From Hypericum androsaemum (taxonomy: Eukaryota; Streptophyta; Magnoliopsida; Malpighiales; Hypericaceae): 64,000 nucleotides of DNA. The notes beneath the pieces are model-generated. The model made no database searches, was not told the origin of the DNA, and was given only the letters and a program-made list of their open reading frames with translations. Shown one piece after another: positions 46,290-56,746 of the stretch (positions within the stretch are counted from its first letter, which is position 1; each line of letters starts with the position of its first letter). The stretch spans positions 19,729,912-19,793,911 of the forward strand of contig OZ023188.1 of NCBI GenBank assembly GCA_963995505.1, read 5' to 3'. The translations under genes were made by a program, and so were the position numbers.

Positions 46290-47499
46290 GGTTTAGGGTT
46301 TAGGGTTTAGGGTTTAGGGCTTAGGGTTTTAGGGTTTTAGGTTTTAGGGTTTTAGGGCTTTAGGGTTTTAGGGCTTTAGGGCTTAGAGCTTTAGGGCTTA
46401 GGGCTTAGGGCTTAGGGCTTAGGGCTTCGGGCTTAGGGCTTCGGGCTTAGGGCTTCGGGCTTAGGGCTTCGGGCTTGGGGTTTGGGGTTTGGGGTTTGGG
46501 GTTTGGGGTTAGGGGTTAGGGTTAGGGTTTTAGGGTTTAGGGTTTTAGGGTTTAGGGTTTAGGGTTTAGGGTTTAGGTTTTTGGGTTTAGGGGTTTTGAG
46601 TTTAGGGGTTTTGGGTTTTGGGGTTTTGGGGTTTGGGGTTTGGGGTTTTGGGTTTTGGGGTTTTCGGTTTTGGGGTTTTGGGTTTGAGGTTGGGTATAGG
46701 GTATAGGGTATAGGGTATAGGGTATATGGTATAGGGTATAGGGTATTTGGTATAGGGTATTAGGGTTAGGGTATTAGGGTTTGGGTTTAGGGTTTAGGGT
46801 TTAGGGTTTAGGGTTTAGGGTTAAGGGTTTAGGGGTTTAGGGTTTAGGGGTTTAGGGGTTTAGGGGTTCGGGGTTCGGGGGTTCGGGGTTTGGGTGTTCG
46901 GGGTTTGGGGTTCGGGGTTCGGGGTTCGGGGTTCGGGTCGGGGTTTCGGGGTCGGGGTTTCGGGGTCGGGGTTTCGGGGTCGGGGTTTCGGGGTCGGGGT
47001 TTCGGGGTCGGGGTTTCGGGGTTCGGGTTTCGGGGTTCGGGTTTCGGGGTTCGGGTTTTGGGGTTCGGGTTCGGGGTTTAGGGTTCGGGGTTTGGGGTTC
47101 GGGGTTCGGGGTTTAGGGTTTGGGGTTTAGGGTTTTGGGTTTTAGGGTTTGGGGTTTTAGGGTTTGGGGTTTGGGGTTTGGGGTTAGGGGTTAGGGGTTA
47201 GGGGTTAGGGGTTAGGGGTTTGGGGTTTGGGGTTTCAGGTTTCGGGTTTCGGGGTTTGGGGTTCGGGGTTTCAGGTTTCGGGTTTAGGGTTTAGGGTTTA
47301 GGGTTTTAGGGTTTTAGGGTTTTAGGGTTTCGGGTTTAGGGTTTCGGGTTTAGGGTTTAGGGTTTCTGGTTTAGGGTTTAGGGTTTAGAGTTTTAGGGTT
47401 TTAGGGTTTCGGGTTTCGGGTTTAGGGTTTAGGGTTTAGGGTTTAGGGTTTAGGGTTTTAGGGTTTTAGGGTTTAGGGTTTAGGGTTTAGGGTTTAGGG
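46287..47499 (+). repeat. Interstitial telomeric tract 1, (TTTAGGG)n and variants
   Basis: Begins with perfect TTTAGGG units, then passes through blocks of variants: GGGCTTAGG/GGGCTTCGG (about 46385-46475), TTTGGGG (46475-46510), TATAGGG (46690-46760) and TTCGGGG/TCGGGGTT (46860-47100), and ends again in perfect TTTAGGG. All units are G-rich on the + strand. Blockwise variants imply local amplification after formation. Open frames here (Gly/Phe/Arg repeats) are artefacts. Confidence 0.95.
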
Positions 47500-48867
47500 T
47501 TTTTTTTTGGCGAAAAAGTACCCGAAATATATTAAGAAAAAGAAAAGTTACAGGATAGAGACCGAAACGTGAAACCTAAGACCTACCCCTGCTGGTCCCA
47601 CAAACTGGGCAGTCAAAAGGGTGGGGTCCCAAGATCAATAGATCCTGAGAGAGCCCGAGACTCTAAATCCTACTCCGCAGAAACCCACAAACTGGGTCGT
47701 CGGAGTGACGCCTCCTGCCAACAGGTAGGAGAAACGTCGCTTATCCACAAATCAGCCGTCTGGGGTTTCGGTCTCCCGACAATAGCCGAGTGCCCAAATG
47801 CCTAAAACGAATTTATTTTCGAGTTAACCCCTGCAAGAGTTCCACCCACCCTACCACCCGAGGAGTGAAAACTAGACCACCCCGAACACCTAGAGTGGAT
47901 GGTTGCAACCGGGGGCCTCAGTAAAAACCTATCGCCCCCAAACGATAGAGAAAAAGAGCGCCAAACCCGTTAGAGTTGCAGAGCCCTATTACAGGACCAC
48001 CTGCAGAAAAATATAAAAAACCAAGACAGAAAATCAAGGAACGAAGCGGTGGAATGGCATTCCGGTGAGATCCCGTCCAATGTGTCTCAGCAGCTCCTGC
48101 CGGAAGTTCGACCACCAGCCACTTATCGGGATTTTGGTCATCGCGTCGGCTGCCGCATTACCTTCACAAAAGATGTGGGAGACCCGAAACTGCATATCAG
48201 CCCGAAGCCGTTGGATGTGAGCCCACCTGTTACGGAAGCGCCAAGGGACGATCGCATTTTGAGCCTGTAGAAGATGAAGAACGTATGTGGAGTCCGTCTC
48301 TAGCCATAAATGCAGGCATCTGTTGTGGTGTGCTATTTCAATTGCATACATGGCCGCAGTAAGTTCCGCTTCGAAAGCGTGGCCATTGCCTAAATGTTGC
48401 ACAAAACATCCACAGACAATCCCGCGATGGTTCCAGAAGACCCCAGCAGCCGAGGAGGGACCAGGAGCCCCCTCTGCGCTACCATCGGTGTTGCATTTGA
48501 TCCAGGTCGGAAGCGGGCAATGCCAGAACACCTTTTTGATCACCGGGGCTTTACTTGGTCGAGGGGTCACCCGGAAGAAGAGCAATGTGGAGAGTTCCTC
48601 CTGAGAACCAAAAGAATGGCCAATCTCCAAGACTTCAGTTTCCGTTACTAGGTTCCTGAGGAGGGTCATAACTGAGTCCAGGGAGTGGGACTTGTTGTCA
48701 AAAATCTGCTGGTTGCGTTCCGACCAGATGACCCAGGCACAAGAAATGAATGCAGTTCTCCACAGTGCCAGTAGTTGTGGGCTGAAAGTCGCTTGCATTG
48801 CCTGCAAAAGCAAATCATTGAAGCTAGCGGGGTCACGCCACGGAATGTGAAAAACTTCAAAAAGTTT
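47500..48867 (-). mobile_element. LINE copy 1 (5'-truncated, poly(A) joined to telomeric repeats)
   Basis: The + strand reads AGGG, nine T, then GGCGAAAAAGTACCCG, which is the poly(A) end of a minus-strand LINE (sense end TACTTTTTCGCC-A9). The other end stops after CTTCAAAAAG and continues TTTAGGG; copy 2 at the same place continues CTTCAAAAAGTTTTTTCC, so TTT is shared at the breakpoint (48865-48867). Only the RNase H half of ORF2 and the 3' UTR remain. Confidence 0.92.
48034..48867 (-). pseudogene. LINE copy 1 ORF2 C-terminus (RNase H-like)
   Basis: Open from the truncation to FVP-stop. It has the plant-LINE RVT_3 RNase H domain with KCNTDGSAEG, AELTAAMYAIEIA, LETDSTYVL and GNAAADAMTK, supplying the acidic active-site residues. 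It lacks RT and endonuclease. Confidence 0.88.
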
Positions 48868-49152
48868 AGGGTTTAGGGTTTAGGGTTTAGGATTTAGGGT
48901 TTAGGGTTAAGGGTTTAGGGTTAAGGGTTTAAGGGTTTAAGGGTTTTAGGGTTTAAGGGTTTAGGGTTAAGGATTTAAGGGTTTAAGGGTTTAAGGGTTA
49001 AGGGTTAAGGGTTTAGGGTTTAGGGTTTAGGGTTTTAGGGTTTTAGTGTTTTAGGGTTTTAGGGTTTAGGGTTTAGGGTTTTATGGTTTTCGGGTTTTAG
49101 GGTTTAGGGTTTAGGGTTTTAGGGTTTAGGGTTTAGGGTTTAGGGTTTAGGG
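48865..49152 (+). repeat. Interstitial telomeric tract 2
   Basis: About 288 bp of TTTAGGG with TTTAAGGG, TTAAGGG and TTTTAGGG variants, lying between LINE copies 1 and 2. G-rich on the + strand. Confidence 0.95.
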
Positions 49153-49706
49153 TTTTTTTTTTGGCGAAAAAGTACCCGAGATATATTAAGAAAAAGAAAA
49201 GTTACAGGACAGAGACCAAAACGAGAAACCTAAGACCTACCCCTGCTGGTCCCACAAACTGGGCAGTCAGAAGGGTGGGGTCCCAGGATCAAGAGATCTT
49301 GAGAGAGCCCGAGACTCTAGATCCTACTCCGCGGAAACCCACAAGCCGGGTCGTCGGAGTGACGCCTCCTTCCAACAGGTGGGAGAAACGTCGCCTATCA
49401 ACTAACCCAGCGGAATCCACAAATCGGCCGTCTGGGGCTTCGGTCTTCCGACAATAGCCGAGAGGTCGAGAACCTAAACAGAGACCTATCCTCGAGTTAA
49501 CCCCTGCAAGAGTTCCTCCCACCCTACCACCCGAGGAGGGAAATCGAGACCATCCCGAACACCTAGAGTGAACGGTTGCAACTGGGGGCCTCAGTAAAAA
49601 CCTATCGCCGCCAAACGATAGGGAAAAAGAGCGCCAAACCCGTTAGAGTTGCGGTGCCCTATTACAAGACAACCTGCACAAAAACAAAATAAACAAAAAC
49701 AAAAGA

Positions 49707-52700
49707 TCACGGAACGAAACGGTGGAAAGGCATTCCGGAGAGATCCCTTCCAATGTGTCTCAACATCTCCTGCGGGAAGTTCGACCACCAGCCACTTATC
49801 GGAATTTTGGTCATCGCGTCGGCAGCCGCGTTACATTCACGAAAGATGTGGGAGACCCGAAAATGCATGTCAGCTCGAAGTCGTTGAATGTTGGCCCACC
49901 TGTTTCTGAAGCGCCATGGGACCACCGCATTTCGAGCCTGAAAAAGATGGAGAACGTATGTGGAGTCCGTCTCCAGCCATAAGTGCAGCCATCTATTATG
50001 GTGTGCAATCTCAATCGCAAACATGGCAGCAGTTAGTTCCGCTTTGAAAGCGTGACCATAGCCTAAATGTTGCACAAAACAGCCACAGACAAACCCGCGA
50101 TGGTTCCGAAAGACCCCAGCAGACGAGGAGGGACCAGGGGCCCCCTCTGCGCTACCATCGGTGCTGCATTTGATCCAGGTCGGAAGCGGGCAGTGCCAGA
50201 ACACCTCTTTGATCACCGGGGCTTTACCTGGTCGGGGGGTCACCCGAAAGAAGAGCAAGGTGGAGAGTTCCTCCTGTGAACCAAAAGAGTGGCCAATCTC
50301 CAAGACTTCCGTTTCAGCAACAAGGTTCCTGAGGAGGGTCATAACTGAGTCAAGAGAGTGGCACTTGTTGTCAAAATTCCGCTGGTTGCGTTCCGACCAG
50401 ATGACCCATGCACAAGAAATAAATGCAGTTCTCCACAGTGCCAATAGTTGTGGGCTGAAAGTCGCTTTCATTGCCTGCAAAAGAAGATCATTGAAGCTAA
50501 AGGGGTCTCGCCACGGAATGTGGAAAACTTCAAAAAGTTTTTTCCATAGTAATGTCGTGTAGGTGCAGTCCCCTAAGATGTGATCCAGCTCTTCCGTGTG
50601 ATTCCTGCAAAGAAAACAAAGGGAAGGTCCTGTGAAGCCCCTGCGTCTGCGTAGAGATTCCGAGGTGGGAAGAGCGCCGTGAATAGCTCGCCAGGTGACA
50701 ATCGACCTGTGTGGAGGGATGAAGCGGGCCCAAATCCACTTGCCCCAGCTCGTTTTGAGAAAAGAGGGTCGAAGATGTTCAAAAGCCGCCTTGGAGGTGA
50801 GTAGACCATCTGAAGAGTGTGTCCACACCATGTGATCTGTCTGAGGGGGGCCCATTTGATAGAGTAGAAGATCGTCCACGATGTGAGGGAAGGCGTTCAG
50901 AAAATCACGCTGGATCACCCATTTACCATCAGCTCTGTAATCAGAAACAGAGAAAACACAGAGGTGACGCATGTGGTCAGGGATCCCGGCCTTATCGGCG
51001 ATGCTGTATCCTAACCAATTGTCCAGCCAGAAGTTGGCCGAAGAGCCTTCTCCGATGATCATCCGCGATGCCTGCTGAATATCCTCATAGCAGAGACGGA
51101 AACCCTTCAAAATTGAGGATCTAATATGCTCTCTCGGAACCTGATCATCAGATATATAAAGTCGGTCTCTGAGCATTTCATAATGAGCAGACTGATCATA
51201 CATGATATTCCAGGAAAGTCGGTTCAAAAAGGCTAGGTTCATGTGGACAATGGAACGAAGGCCAATACCACCTTCCTCTCGAGGAGTACAAACCCTTTTC
51301 CAAGGTATAGAACAAGTGCCCCGACCATGAATGTCTCCAGACCAAAAAAAATTACGAATACAAGAATCAACCTGCTCAGTTAGTGCGGTTGGCCATTTGT
51401 AAATCATCATAGAATGGGTAAGAGAGCTTTGAATTACCGATTGGGTCAAACAGACCCTACCCGCCATTGATAGAGAAGTGCCTTTCCAGCGGGAGAATTT
51501 TGCCAGGATTTCATCCGCCAGTGCCTGTAAGTACTTGCGCCGAGGCGGACCAAGAAATAATGGGACTCCGAGGTAAGTGATAGGGAGTGAACCTTCAGAG
51601 ATACCAAGAGTAGTAAGAAGCTGAGCTCTTCTTCTTCTAGCCAGGTGAGTTCCAAAGTAAACACGTGACTTCATCGGGTTGTAGAACTGACCCGAACTGT
51701 CCGCATATTCCTGTAGGATGGACAGAATAGTTCTACAATTACCAGTGGTTGCCTTGCAGAAGACAATAACATCATCAGCATATAAGAGATGAAATGGGAA
51801 AAGAGAGCTTCTCCCTGCTTTGAAGCATTGCAGTTCACTATAAGCAGCCGCTTCCTGAAGGCGTCTGCTAAAAACTTCTTCTGCCACTATAAAAAGGAGA
51901 GGGGAGAGCGGGTCCCCCTGTAGCACTCCCCGTGAGCAGCTGAAATAACCAGCCGGGATCCCGTCAATGAGGATTGATAGCATGGCAGAGCTCAGAATGT
52001 TCCGAATCATGTTGAGGAAGGAGGGGGAGAAACCCCAGCTATTCAGAACCTCCAGGAGGAAATTCCAGTTAAGCGTGTCGAAAGCCTTCCTAATATCCAC
52101 TTTGATGGCCATGTTCCCTGTGCTTCTTCTTCTGTCAAGGCAGTTGATTCCCTCCGATGCTAGTGCCAAGCAATCGTGAATTCTTCGCCCGGGGACAAAG
52201 CCGAACTGATGGTGGGTGAGCAGCTGCGAGATAATGAGACCAAAACGAGAGGCCAAAATCTTGGTCACCACTTTGTACAGGAAGTTTCCCAGGACAATGG
52301 GTCTGTAGTCTTCCACTTTGATAGCCCCCTGAAACTTGGGAATTAGAACAACAAAATTCGAATTCAGCCTGTCAGGAAGAAGTCCCTGCAAAAAGAAATC
52401 CTGCACAGCAATAGATACATCCGAGCCAATGATCGTCCAGGCGAATTGGAAAAAATGTCCACTAAACCCATCCGGACCCGGGCACTGTCGGGGTCCATGT
52501 CAAAAACTGTGTTCCGCACCTCCTCAGTCGAGGGAACACGAAGGAGCTCATCATTCTGTTCAGCAGAAACCTCCGGTGAGATCAAACGATTAATCAGTGA
52601 AGAGGAAACAGGAACCTGCTGAGAGTCAGAAAATAGGTCCTGAAAATATGTCACAATGTGCTCGCGGATCCTAGTTTTGTCCTCAGTGATAATCCCATCA

Positions 52701-53848
52701 ATCATAAGGGCATTAATACCAAGACAACTGCGTCTAATCTGTACACTCCTGTGGAAGAAGGAGGTGTTACGATCACCATTTTTCAGCCAAGATATACGAG
52801 CTTGCTGTCTGAGAAATAGACTGTGTTGTTCCAGAATAACGTTGTATTTTCTCAAAGCAGCCGCCTCGTTCAACACAAGATCATCCAGAGGACCAGATTC
52901 TTCAATACTAGCTTGAGCAAGCTCAACCTGTGCATAAGATTGATCCAGGTTGAGTCTGATGTCACCAAAGGACTCACGGTTCCAAGCTTGTAGGGTGCGT
53001 TTGAGCCTGCGCAATTTGTTCATCAGAGAGCACATGGCATTTGGAGAGGCGGGGACCCGCACCTAGTTTGATCGAATCACCTGCAGGAACTCATCATGCT
53101 TGGACCACATGTTTTGGTAGCGGAAAGGTCGGGCTCCCAGAGAAACCTGTTCTTCCTGACAATCCAAAAGCAAAGGCTTGTGGTCAGAAGTATTACGAAA
53201 AAGAGCAATGCACTTTACCGAGTGCCAGAGGTCCATGAAGGAGCAGGAAGTCAGAGCCCGATCAATTCTGGATTCCATGTAGTTCCGTGCATATTTTCCG
53301 TTTGAATAGGTGTACTTGCTGCCAGAGAGGGGAACATCCAAAAGCTCACACACGCTGATGAAGGCCTGAAAGTCAATACAGGATCGAGGGTTTGGGAGAC
53401 AACGACTCATTCTCTCATGAGCGCCCAACACTGCATTGAAATCACCAATTAACAACATGGGCAAAGTGGGGAGTTCCATTAGGTCATCCCAGAGCTTGCG
53501 TCGTGGAGAGTAGTTGACGTGAGCATAAATGAAGCCAATCAGGAAAGTGTGCTGCCGCCAAGTTGTCTGGAGAACTATAGCCTGTGAGGAAGAGAGAACA
53601 AGATTTTCCATCGAACCTGCTAGTTGTCTAGTGAAAACCCAAAGGCTAGGTAATTTTCCAGCTCTTCTGTTGATCCCAATGAGCCTGTACCCCAGGGAGA
53701 TCCAAAACTGCTCGTAGATCGTGTCAAAAGGCACCATAGGTTCCGCAATAGCTAACCAGAGAGGTTTATGTTTCAGACAATGCTCCCTTAGTTGGGTCCG
53801 GGAGTGCTCGTTCCCGATGCCCTGTATGTTCCTGAAGAGGACCTTCAT
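49707..53848 (-). pseudogene. LINE ORF2: endonuclease, reverse transcriptase, RNase H
   Basis: Begins with ATG 53848. The APE-type endonuclease (53848-53063) has LFRNIQGIG, IAEPMV, LLIGDFNAVL and TSDHKPLLL, so the Asn, Glu, Asp/Asn and Asp-His residues are present. An in-frame TAG (53063-53065) separates it from the next part. Near 52490 a one-base loss in a GC-rich run (GTGCCCGGGTCCGG) shifts frame, and the RT continues from 52406 with FGFVPGRRIHDCL, SRGVLQGDPLSPLLF and the catalytic LLYADDVIVF. Then follow a zinc-binding CFLCRNHTEELDHILGDC and an RNase H domain (CSTDGS, AELTAA, LETDSTYV). It ends GMPFHRFVP at 49707. The 3' UTR is about 545 bp. Confidence 0.9.
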
Positions 53849-56716
53849 GGCGCCCGGGGGGGCAAGTCATTGTTTGACGACCTTGAGAGTCGTGAAGTTT
53901 GGCTTCGAGTCCTGCTCGTGTTTGTGTTGGTCGAGGTGTTAACTTCTGGGGCCGAGCAGCCAGTTGCAACTGTGGACATGAAGCTCATCTGAGGCGAGTT
54001 CTTGTTTTCAACAACCGTCATTCCAGAGGAGGGAGATCCCGGAATGGTCGGAGCAGACTCGGATAGGCTACCTCGGAGATTGTCTGCATGAACCTGTTCG
54101 TCTGGTAAGCTTGGTTCTGAACCATTAATCATCTGTTCAGAGATAGCAGACAAATCCTGGTCCGGGATGTCCAAGTCAGAAGCCAAAGACCTATCTGTAG
54201 GAACAGATCCCCCAGTTAAACTGGTATGGAGATCATTAGAAAACAATTCAGCACATTCAATCAAAGCATGGTCAGGAATATCAATATCCAAAGCAATTGG
54301 ACTATCCGGAGAGGCATAAGTGACGTGCCCAGTAGTAGCCGAAGGGCATATTTGAGTGCACCGATCTGTTGTATGGCGGTTTTTCTCACGGTCAATTTCT
54401 TCTAGGTTTCTTGCCACAAAGTCTGGAGAATTGGTAAACCGTGAAGGAGAAAGATCTGTGTCCTGGGGAACAGGGGAGGTGGGCAGAGGACTGGGCTCAC
54501 CGTTGAAACTTGGTCGCTCTCCGGGAGAATACTCGGTAGTAGTGGGGGGTTCCAAAAACTGAACTGAGGGATCGTCTTCCTCTGTTAGAGCTTCAAAAGC
54601 ATTAGAGGTGGAAGCTCCTCCAAATGCCTGATTTTGACCCGCCTGAATGGAGGGTGTATGCTGTGTGGCTTTTTTCTGCCATCTACTTTTGTCTTTGCCA
54701 GAATTCTCCTTGTTGGAAGGATGATTTAGCCCGTTTGCCTGAAGAGGCTCCTTTCCTTTCGAGTTCTCACTTTGACGGACTGGGTCCCCTGAGCGGGGAG
54801 GATGTAGTTTCCTGCAGACAGCACGAGTGTGACCGATGATATGGCAGTGGTCACAAAATCTGGGCATTTCTTCAATAACTATATCAATGACAATGCTGCC
54901 ACTAGTAAGCTCCAACAGAACTTGATTGGTGATTGTTTTGGCGAAATCTGCTTCCACCAGAACTCTCACATTAATGCCATTCGAGCGGTTGATAGCATCC
55001 GAGTCCACCCGGATGGGATCTCCCACTGCTTCCGCAATGCCAAAAATGATGTCAGACGCCACATGTTCCATAGCTAGGCCAATTAGTTTAATCCAGACTT
55101 TAGCCTTGGAGGAGGTCACTTTGGAAGGCTTAAAGAAAGGAGTCCATGGTTGTAGGAAGATGGTGCCATATTTAGACTTCCATGACGAAGTGGCCCAGAT
55201 CTTGTTCTTGTCAATTTCAGATTTGAAGAAGAATCCAAAGTAGCCTAGACCCAGAGAGATCATGTTCCAATTGGAGACATTCCATAGCTTGGCCAGCTCA
55301 CCTCGCAATTCAAAAGATGAGCACGGTTTAGATCCTTTCGGAGTAATTAAACGGGCGATAAAAGCTCGCCTACCAAAGTTATCACAGATATCTGATCTTT
55401 CCTTATTGCACACAACCGCGAAACGATCACCTTTAAGAATGGGTTTAAGGTTGTTACCGCTGTATGTCCACCCCCCGGGATGATTACGCTCTCGGGCAGC
55501 GTAGGATTGATCAGCAGCTGGGGGGGGGGGGGGGGGGTTGCAAGGTAGCTGCCGTAGGCTGAGTTGGCTTAGCGTCTTGCGAAGAGCTTGGTGGACGAGG
55601 GAGGTTTCCATGAGCCGACTTGAGGATAAATAGGAGTAAATCCTGCGGCAAGTTCAGTTGCGAGCACATGTTTAAGACATCATCAAAATGGAGGAGCTTT
55701 TCGTTGGCCTGTGGAGGCGCCGAGGGGCTCAAAGCTGCTGCTGTCGGCTGCAATCTGCCAGTAGCAGGGAGCTGAGGAGGGGCGGGGGCTTGGGAGGAAA
55801 ACGGGGTCAAAGTTGCTGCGGTAGGCTCCGAAAACTGAGCTGATCCTGTGGCTGCTGCGACAGCGATAAGAGAGCTAGGAGAGGAGCCGCTCAACTGCGA
55901 GGAAAAGTCAGCAGCAGGGTGCGAAGAAGCTGTAGGTTGTGCATCATAATTTTGCTCCATTTGGACCAGATGAGGTTGTGCGGTAGGGGTCGTAACGTTC
56001 CGCAAAGGAGCATACATAGGAGCCTGCAAAACACTAACATCAGAAGTGTGAAATGATCTAGCATGGGCCGCTTTCAAAACTTCGATCAAAACCTCCTGAG
56101 GAAGGTTTAGTTTGATACAAATCCGAGCAAATTCATCCGCAGCTAGGCATCTTTCGTTCACGTCAGGAGCTCCGCCTTCCTCAACATTAAAACCAGCATT
56201 CGCCCTGTTAGCAGACGAAGCAAAAGACAAGGCAGGAGGCGCATGAGAAGGTGCGGATGTGAGCTGCTGAGCATCAAACCGCTATGCCGAGAAGCCCTGC
56301 AAATAGCTAAGGGGGGTCCTGGCAAAAGAGCCTAAGCTGCCAGCCGCGAGTAGCTCGAGGAGCGCAGGTGCTTTGGAGGTCATCGGGTGCAAAAACGTAG
56401 CAGCAGGCTCCGCAAGCTGAGCTGCGTTCGTGTCTACTGCAGCTGCGTGTAAGCAGTTGGGAGAAGCACGGAGCATCAGCGGAGAGATGCCAGCAGCAGG
56501 GCACGAAGAGACGGTAGATTGTGCCACAAGGGGAGGTGAGGAGCCAATCGCGGAAGTGGGAGGGGCGAGGTAGGAGCTCGTTTCATATCTCCGTTCCGCA
56601 GCAGCTGGAGCCGGCTGCTGAGCCGCAGACCGGAGGGATGAGGGGCCTCGGAAGTGACTGAGAAGTGCCCCGGCAGAGAGAGCAAGCTGAGTATTCTCCC
56701 TGGCAGCGTTAAGCAC
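53845..56716 (-). pseudogene. LINE ORF1 (DUF4283/zinc-knuckle type) with long Ala/Pro N-terminal region
   Basis: The clearest part, from about 55520 to 53845, has a DUF4283-like domain (FELRGELAKLW, GYFGFFFKSEID, PWTPFFKPSK, VWIKLIGLAMEHV) and a knuckle CDHCHIIGHTRAVC, then a low-complexity acidic tail. An ATG exists at 55611, but the frame from 56230 (and, through one TAG at 56279-56281, from 56716) leads into a run of 18 C at 55537-55520. There a shift joins it to the DUF4283 frame. I therefore think ORF1 originally began upstream. The N-terminal part repeats a motif near LNLPQEVLIEVLKAAH and LNLPQDLLLFILKSAH. The stop overlaps the ORF2 start as ATGA (53848-53845). Confidence 0.8.
55520..55537 (-). 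repeat. C18 homopolymer inside LINE ORF1
   Basis: Eighteen consecutive G on the + strand. Pro codons lie on either side in two frames. It is the point where the upstream N-terminal frame and the DUF4283 frame meet, so its length decides which frame is used. Confidence 0.9.
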
Positions 56717-56718
56717 GG

Positions 56719-56746
56719 TTTAGGGTTTAGGGTTTAGGGTTTAGGG
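56719..56746 (+). repeat. Interstitial telomeric tract 3 (exactly four TTTAGGG)
   Basis: 28 bp, four perfect units, between the 5' end of LINE copy 2 and the poly(A) end of copy 3. Confidence 0.97.

Larger units (their letters stand above)
49153..56718 (-). mobile_element. LINE copy 2 (longest, about 7.57 kb)
   Basis: The poly(A) end is T10 at 49153-49162 following TTTAGGG. The 5' end (GTGCTTAACGC on the sense strand) abuts TTTAGGG repeats at 56719. It carries ORF1 with a zinc knuckle and ORF2 with APE endonuclease, RT, zinc-binding and RNase H domains, the layout of plant L1-like LINEs. Defects seen are a stop and a one-base deletion in ORF2, and a stop and a C18 frameshift in the ORF1 region. 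It is otherwise well preserved. The full 5' UTR is not evident, so this copy may also be 5'-truncated. Confidence 0.92.

Noticed and set aside
46890..47130. Gly/Phe/Arg/Val repeat frames
   Set aside because: Translation of TTCGGGG-type telomere variants.
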